From Aquincola tertiaricarbonis (lineage in GTDB: Bacteria > Pseudomonadota > Gammaproteobacteria > Burkholderiales > Burkholderiaceae_C): a DNA stretch of 64,000 bases. The notes beneath the pieces are model-generated. The model made no database searches. It had not been told where the DNA came from and worked only from the letters and a program-made list of their open reading frames with translations. How positions within the stretch are numbered: position 1 is the stretch's first letter; each line of letters opens with the position of its first letter. A program made the position numbers and the translations under genes. The stretch is from positions 1,922,001 through 1,986,000 of the forward strand of contig NZ_CP097636.1 in the NCBI RefSeq assembly GCF_023573145.1, given 5' to 3'. Below, in pieces: positions 60,256-64,000 of this stretch.

Positions 60256-60846
60256 TCAGCCCGGCAGGCCCGTCTCTTCGATCTTGGTGGCTGCGAAGAG
60301 CAGCAGCTCGAGCTGCACCTCGTCGAGCTGCCGCGGCTCTTCGTCGTAGTAGCACAGGCTGCCGGCCAGCGTGCCATCGGGGGCCAGGATGGGAATGCCG
60401 CAGTACGCGTCGAACAGGTCGCGCTTGGCATGGCCCACGGTGGCTTCATCTTCGGAGGCCACCGCCGTGACGAACGGCCGGGCGCTGTCCTTGATGTACT
60501 GGCAGTAGCTCTGCGCGATGGGGAAGGCTTGCGGCAGCTCGGCCATCAGGTTCTGCCGGTCCAGGTGGATGACCGCCCGGTTCAGGGTGCCGTCGAAGCG
60601 GAACAGCGTGGCGTAGCGGTAGTCGGTCTTGCGCAGCAGCGAATACAGCGCACTGCGCAGCCCGTCCTTCTCCAGGGTGCGGGTGAAGAGGCGCTGGGCC
60701 ACTTCCACCTGCTGCGCGGTGCTGAGCCGGGCCGCAGGGGCCGGGGCCTGCGCGGCGCCGGCCTGCCGTCGTGCTCTTTCGATGGCCTCGTCCAGCTCGC
60801 GCTTTCTGGCCAGGTAAGGCTCGAGATCAAAACCGGACTTGGTCAA
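60256..60846 (-). CDS. GAF-domain protein
   Basis: This is a 196-residue soluble protein with a charged helical N-terminus (PYLARKRELDEAIERAR) and a GAF domain (about 75-196). GAF elements are YRYATLFRFDG, YCQYIKDSARPFVTAVASEDE and YCGIPILAPDGTLAGSLCYYDEEPRQL. There is no output domain, so it may be a stand-alone sensor. The TTG at 60846 is preferred because AGGAG lies six bases upstream; an ATG at 60912 would add a Pro-rich tail. It starts directly after the convergent MocR stop. Confidence 0.8.
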   Translation of the reverse strand: MTKSGFDLEPYLARKRELDEAIERARRQAGAAQAPAPAARLSTAQQVEVAQRLFTRTLEKDGLRSALYSLLRKTDYRYATLFRFDGTLNRAVIHLDRQNLMAELPQAFPIAQSYCQYIKDSARPFVTAVASEDEATVGHAKRDLFDAYCGIPILAPDGTLAGSLCYYDEEPRQLDEVQLELLLFAATKIEETGLPG

Positions 60847-60965
60847 ACGGAACTCCTGGGGTGTGACGGTGACGGCTGGCGGGCCAGGCGCTGCGGGCAC
60901 GCCTGCCCGCATTGTCAACGAGATGCTGGCAGCGCCGGCGGCATGACCGGCGCGCCCCTGCCTGC

Positions 60966-61535
60966 TCAGAGCATGCGGCGCAGCACGTCGCTGTCCGCGT
61001 CGGCGTCGAAGAAGCGGTGCTTCAGTGCGCCGGCCACGTGCATCACCACCAGCGCCAGCAGCGTCCACGCCAGGTAGCGGTGCAGCAGCTGAAACACCTC
61101 GAAGCGCGCATCGTTCTTGGGCAGCAGCTCGGGCAGGTGGCCGAAGAAGAAGAACGGCACGCCGTCGCTTTGCGTGAAGCTGCTGGACATGGCGTAGCCC
61201 ATCAAGGGCACCAGCACCAGCAGCAGGTACATCAGGCCATGGGTCAGGTGCGACAGCCGGCGTTCCCAGGGCTGCAGGCTGTGCGGCAGCGCCGGCACGC
61301 CGCGGCGCCAGCGCAGCCCCAGTTGCAGCAGCACCAGCACGAGCGCCAGCACGCCGAACTGCTTGTGGTTGGGGTAGAGCTGCTCGAACTTGACGGTCAT
61401 CTCGTCGGGCAGGTTCACCATCAACAGGCCCGCGGCCAGGGTGCCGAGGACCACCAGGGCACGCAGCCAGTGCACGGCGCGCAGGCTGCCGGCATAGCGC
61501 TGGACGGAGGTGGACGAAGAAGGGATGAAGCCCAT
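60966..61535 (-). CDS. Cytochrome b561-type membrane protein
   Basis: This is a 189-residue four-helix protein with haem-binding histidines in AVHWLRALVVLGTLAAGLLM, LSHLTHGLMYLLLVLVPLMGYAM and LLHRYLAWTLLALVVMHVAGALKHRFFD. These are features of the prokaryotic b561 (CybB) family, which passes electrons between quinones and periplasmic acceptors. It follows the two-component system genes on the same strand after 79 bases. Confidence 0.92.
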   Translation of the reverse strand: MGFIPSSSTSVQRYAGSLRAVHWLRALVVLGTLAAGLLMVNLPDEMTVKFEQLYPNHKQFGVLALVLVLLQLGLRWRRGVPALPHSLQPWERRLSHLTHGLMYLLLVLVPLMGYAMSSSFTQSDGVPFFFFGHLPELLPKNDARFEVFQLLHRYLAWTLLALVVMHVAGALKHRFFDADADSDVLRRML

Positions 61536-61614
61536 ATTTTTCACAACGGACAAGAAGTCAGGGATACAAGGAGCGCCCTGTCGACACAGGGCACCGTGGT
61601 GAACCGTACGCCGC

Positions 61615-62688
61615 TCACAGGCCCGCGGCGCCCACGGGCCAGCGGAGCTCGAAGCGGGTGCCACCGCGTGGCGTGGGCTGGCAGGTGGCCTGCCCACCGT
61701 GGGCATGCGCGATGGCAGCCACCACCGCCAGGCCCAGTCCGCTGCCCTTGTGGCCATCGGGCGCATGGGCGGCAGGCTGGCGGCGGAACGCGGTGAACAC
61801 ATGCGGCGCCAAAGCGGCAGCTATGCCCGGGCCTTCGTCTTCCACGCTCAGGCACACCTGGTCGCCCTCTTGCCGGCTTTGCACGGTGACGCGGCCGGCC
61901 ACCGCATGCCGGCGCGCGTTGTCGATCAGCGCCAGCAGCGCCTGGCGGATGCGCATCGGGTCGCAACGCACCGTGCCTGCCTGCAGCACCGCCACCGCCG
62001 CCTGCCCCGCAGCGCGCAGCGTGGGTTCGCAGAAGTCCAGCAGGTCGCGCAGCACTTCGTCCAGGTCGGCTTCGCGCAGATCCAGGTCCAGGTGGCCGCT
62101 TTCGGCCAGGCCCACCACGCGCATGTCCTCGATCAGGCGCGCCAGCCCGTCGACCTGGGTCAGCAGCGTCTGGAACAGGGCCTCCTGTGGCTCGAACACG
62201 CCTTCGGCCAGGCCTTGCAGCCGGCCGCGCAAGATGGTCACCGGCGTGCGCAGCTCATGCGCGATGGCCGCGTTCCAGAACTCCTGCTCCTGTGTCATGC
62301 GCTGCAGCTTGTCGGCCAGTTGGTTGAAGTCGTCGGCCAGGGCGGCCGCCTCGCCCAGCGACCGGTCACCCGCATCAGCCCGCGCCGAGAGGTCGCCCTG
62401 CGCCACGCGGCGGATGCTGTCGGCCACCGAATTCAGCGGCACCAGGATGCGATTGGACAGGTTGCGCCCCACCGCCACCGCCAGTGCCACACCCACCAGC
62501 GTGGTGCCGATCATCCACAGCCATTCGGGCGCGGTGGGCACCGCGCTGCTGGTTTCGAAGTTCTCGGGCCAGTAGGTCTGCCAGAGGAAGAAAAAGGCGT
62601 AGGACGTGAGCAGCACCAACAGGCTCACGCTGAAGGCGATCGCCATCATCGTGCGGGCGATCTGCCGGCTCAGCCCCTGCAGCTTCAC
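61615..62688 (-). CDS. Sensor histidine kinase, BaeS/AdeS-like
   Basis: This is a 357-residue kinase. Two helices (about 10-35 and 55-78) enclose a very short periplasmic loop, so sensing is likely intramembrane. HAMP follows, then the DHp His in AIAHELRTPVTILRGRLQGLAEG. HATPase boxes are LLALIDNARRHAVAG, EDEGPGIA and GSGLGLAVVAAIAHAH. Its ATG overlaps the regulator stop by four bases. It sits next to an RND adaptor gene, as in AdeRS-type systems. Confidence 0.92.
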   Translation of the reverse strand: MKLQGLSRQIARTMMAIAFSVSLLVLLTSYAFFFLWQTYWPENFETSSAVPTAPEWLWMIGTTLVGVALAVAVGRNLSNRILVPLNSVADSIRRVAQGDLSARADAGDRSLGEAAALADDFNQLADKLQRMTQEQEFWNAAIAHELRTPVTILRGRLQGLAEGVFEPQEALFQTLLTQVDGLARLIEDMRVVGLAESGHLDLDLREADLDEVLRDLLDFCEPTLRAAGQAAVAVLQAGTVRCDPMRIRQALLALIDNARRHAVAGRVTVQSRQEGDQVCLSVEDEGPGIAAALAPHVFTAFRRQPAAHAPDGHKGSGLGLAVVAAIAHAHGGQATCQPTPRGGTRFELRWPVGAAGL

Positions 62689-63428
62689 GCCCCGTCCCCC
62701 AGCTTGTAGCCCACGCCGCGGATGCCCACCGGCATGCCTTCGACGCCCAGCTCTTCCAGCTTCTTGCGCAGCTTGCTGACGTGGCTGTCCACGGTGCGTT
62801 CCAGCGCATCGCTTTCCGGCAGGCAGTGGGCCAGCAGTTCGGCGCGGCTGAACACCCGCCGCGGCGCCTGCGCCAACTGGGCCAGCAGCTTGAACTCGGT
62901 GAGCGTGAGGGCCAGCCGGTGGCGACGGCCGTCCACGGTGACGAAGGCTTCGTGGTGGTCCAGGTCGACCTCCAGCGGCTCGGCACGCAACACCCGCGGC
63001 TGCACGCCGGCGCGCGAGCCGGCGCGGCGCAGCACGGCCTGCACGCGGGCCACCACTTCCGCGGCATTGAAGGGCTTGACCACGTAATCGTCGGCGCCGA
63101 TGCGCAGGCCGGTGAGCTTGTCCACGTCCTGGTCCATGGCCGTCAGCATGATGACCGGCGTGTCGCCCCGGTGCCGGATCTCCGCCAGCACCTGCCAGCC
63201 ATCGACCCGCGGCATCTGCACGTCCAGCAGCACGAGGTCGGGCTTGAGCTGCAGATGCAACTCCAGCGCCAGCCGCCCATCGGCTGCCAGCGCGGTGCGC
63301 AGGCCGCCGCGGCGCAGATAGGCCTCCAGGATGGCCGCGATCTCCGGCTCGTCTTCCGCGATGAGGACCAGGGCCTGGACGCCCGAAGGCACCCCGGCCG
63401 CAACAGGCATGGTGGGCATGCGGGGCAT
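62685..63428 (-). CDS. OmpR-family response regulator, BaeR/AdeR-like
   Basis: This 247-residue protein has receiver acidic cluster IAEDEPEI, phospho-acceptor D69 in LVLLDVQMPRVDG, MLTAMDQD and VVKPFNAAEV. A winged-helix domain follows, with SKLRKKLEELGVEG and GIRGVGYKLGDG at the end. A 20-residue N-terminal extension rich in Met and Pro precedes the receiver, so a later start is possible. It is divergent from the RND adaptor (93-base gap). Confidence 0.92.
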   Translation of the reverse strand: MPRMPTMPVAAGVPSGVQALVLIAEDEPEIAAILEAYLRRGGLRTALAADGRLALELHLQLKPDLVLLDVQMPRVDGWQVLAEIRHRGDTPVIMLTAMDQDVDKLTGLRIGADDYVVKPFNAAEVVARVQAVLRRAGSRAGVQPRVLRAEPLEVDLDHHEAFVTVDGRRHRLALTLTEFKLLAQLAQAPRRVFSRAELLAHCLPESDALERTVDSHVSKLRKKLEELGVEGMPVGIRGVGYKLGDGA

Positions 63429-63521
63429 GTTACGGGGTCGTTCTCCATCGAACCTCCACACAGGCTCGGCCCAGGGCGGACGCGGTCTTCGAACAATCGT
63501 GCGGTCCCCTGGAAGACGCTC

Positions 63522-64000
63522 ATGACACTCGAAGTCCTGCCTTGCCGACGCGCGCTGTTCACGCTCGTTTCTGCCCTGCTCGCCGCCTGCGGCGGCCAGG
63601 AGCCCACCGCCCCACCTGCCGCTCCGCCCGCACCGGTGGTGGCGGTGACCACCGTGCAGCCTGCCCGCCTGCAGCTCACGCAAGACCTGCCCGGCCGCGT
63701 CGCCGCGGTACGCATCGCCGAGATCCGGCCGCAGGTCAGCGGCATCGTGCAACGCCGTCTGTTCGAGCAGGGCACCGAGGTGCGTGCCGGCCAGCCCTTG
63801 TTCCAGATCGACCCTGCACCGTTCCAGGCCGAGGTGGACACGGCAGCCGCCGGCCTGCAGCGTGCCGAGGCTGCGCTGGCCCGCGCACGCACGCAGGCCG
63901 AGCGGCTGCAGCCGCTGATGGCGGCCGATGCGGTCAGCGGGCAGGTGGCCGATGATGCCGTGGCCCAGCAGGCCCAGGCCGCCGCCGATGTGGCCCAGGC
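63522..64000 (+). CDS. RND efflux periplasmic adaptor, N-terminal part (runs off window)
   Basis: This is the first 159 residues of an AcrA/MexA-type membrane-fusion lipoprotein. The lipobox LLAAC places the lipidated Cys at C23. The first lipoyl half follows (GRVAAVRIAEIRPQVSGIVQRRLFEQGTEVRAGQPLFQIDP), then the start of the alpha-hairpin (AEVDTAAAGLQRAEAALARARTQAERL). The gene is still open at the right edge. The pump and channel are expected beyond it. Confidence 0.93.
   Translation, partial: MTLEVLPCRRALFTLVSALLAACGGQEPTAPPAAPPAPVVAVTTVQPARLQLTQDLPGRVAAVRIAEIRPQVSGIVQRRLFEQGTEVRAGQPLFQIDPAPFQAEVDTAAAGLQRAEAALARARTQAERLQPLMAADAVSGQVADDAVAQQAQAAADVAQ

Overview
The window is a GC-rich, gene-dense chromosomal segment. 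It reads as a member of the Burkholderiales, most likely of the Leptothrix/Rubrivivax/Ideonella type. Supporting traits are strong G/C third-position bias, many four-base ATGA start/stop overlaps, a propionyl-CoA carboxylase/methylmalonyl-CoA mutase operon that carries bioB, TctA/TctB with TctDE, and NodT-type outer-membrane lipoproteins. The genus is inferred from gene content; no rRNA or tRNA gene is visible.

Layout from left to right. 1-2231: the end of an RND efflux operon (inner-membrane pump C-terminus plus outer-membrane lipoprotein). 2309-6882: a lipid A modification module, with a PAP2 phosphatase and an EptA-type phosphoethanolamine transferase divergent from an OmpR/PmrAB-type two-component system. 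A direct repeat CTTAAG-N5-CTTAAG lies between them. 6907-16803: a FadR/FCD regulator divergent from the propionate-to-methylmalonate operon (mutase, MeaB GTPase, carboxylase beta and alpha subunits, biotin synthase, VOC protein, two small conserved proteins), with a perfect inverted repeat in the divergent region. 16806-20506: a CoiA-like protein, a Pmp3-type membrane peptide and a UvrA paralogue without the UvrB-binding domain. 20726-23868: a DCC-COQ7 fusion, a small membrane protein and a flavocytochrome c sulfide dehydrogenase pair. 23865-28128: a second FCD regulator divergent from an aldehyde dehydrogenase, an SDR and an orphan TRAP substrate-binding protein. 28209-30708: a small lipoprotein, a CaCA antiporter and two small membrane-protein genes.

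30709-36994: a ribose operon (rbsB-A-C-R-K-D order) preceded by a nested palindromic element and two tandem LacI-type operators. 36999-40186: a chemoreceptor, a short ribosome-hibernation-factor-like protein and a TerB-like protein. 40325-44421: TctB and TctA without TctC, convergent with TctDE across a long perfect terminator hairpin. 44492-45429: an acetyltransferase and a rhodanese protein.

45655-56801 is the most unusual stretch. On the plus strand there is a class III aminotransferase, a FemAB/BioF2-like acyltransferase and an arginase-fold protein. Convergent with them is a nine-gene minus-strand operon: outer-membrane lipoprotein, DevC/DevA/DevB-like pump, HAD phosphatase, alpha/beta hydrolase, two tiny DMT/SMR-type transporters and a DegT-type aminotransferase. 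I read this as a candidate system that makes and exports an aminated small molecule or lipid. It is flanked by its own divergent two-component system (56906-58770) and a MocR regulator.

60256-63428 holds a GAF protein, a cytochrome b561 and another two-component system. That system is divergent from the start of a second RND adaptor operon, which runs off the right edge. Four complete OmpR-type two-component systems lie in 64 kb, three of them next to envelope-modification or efflux genes.
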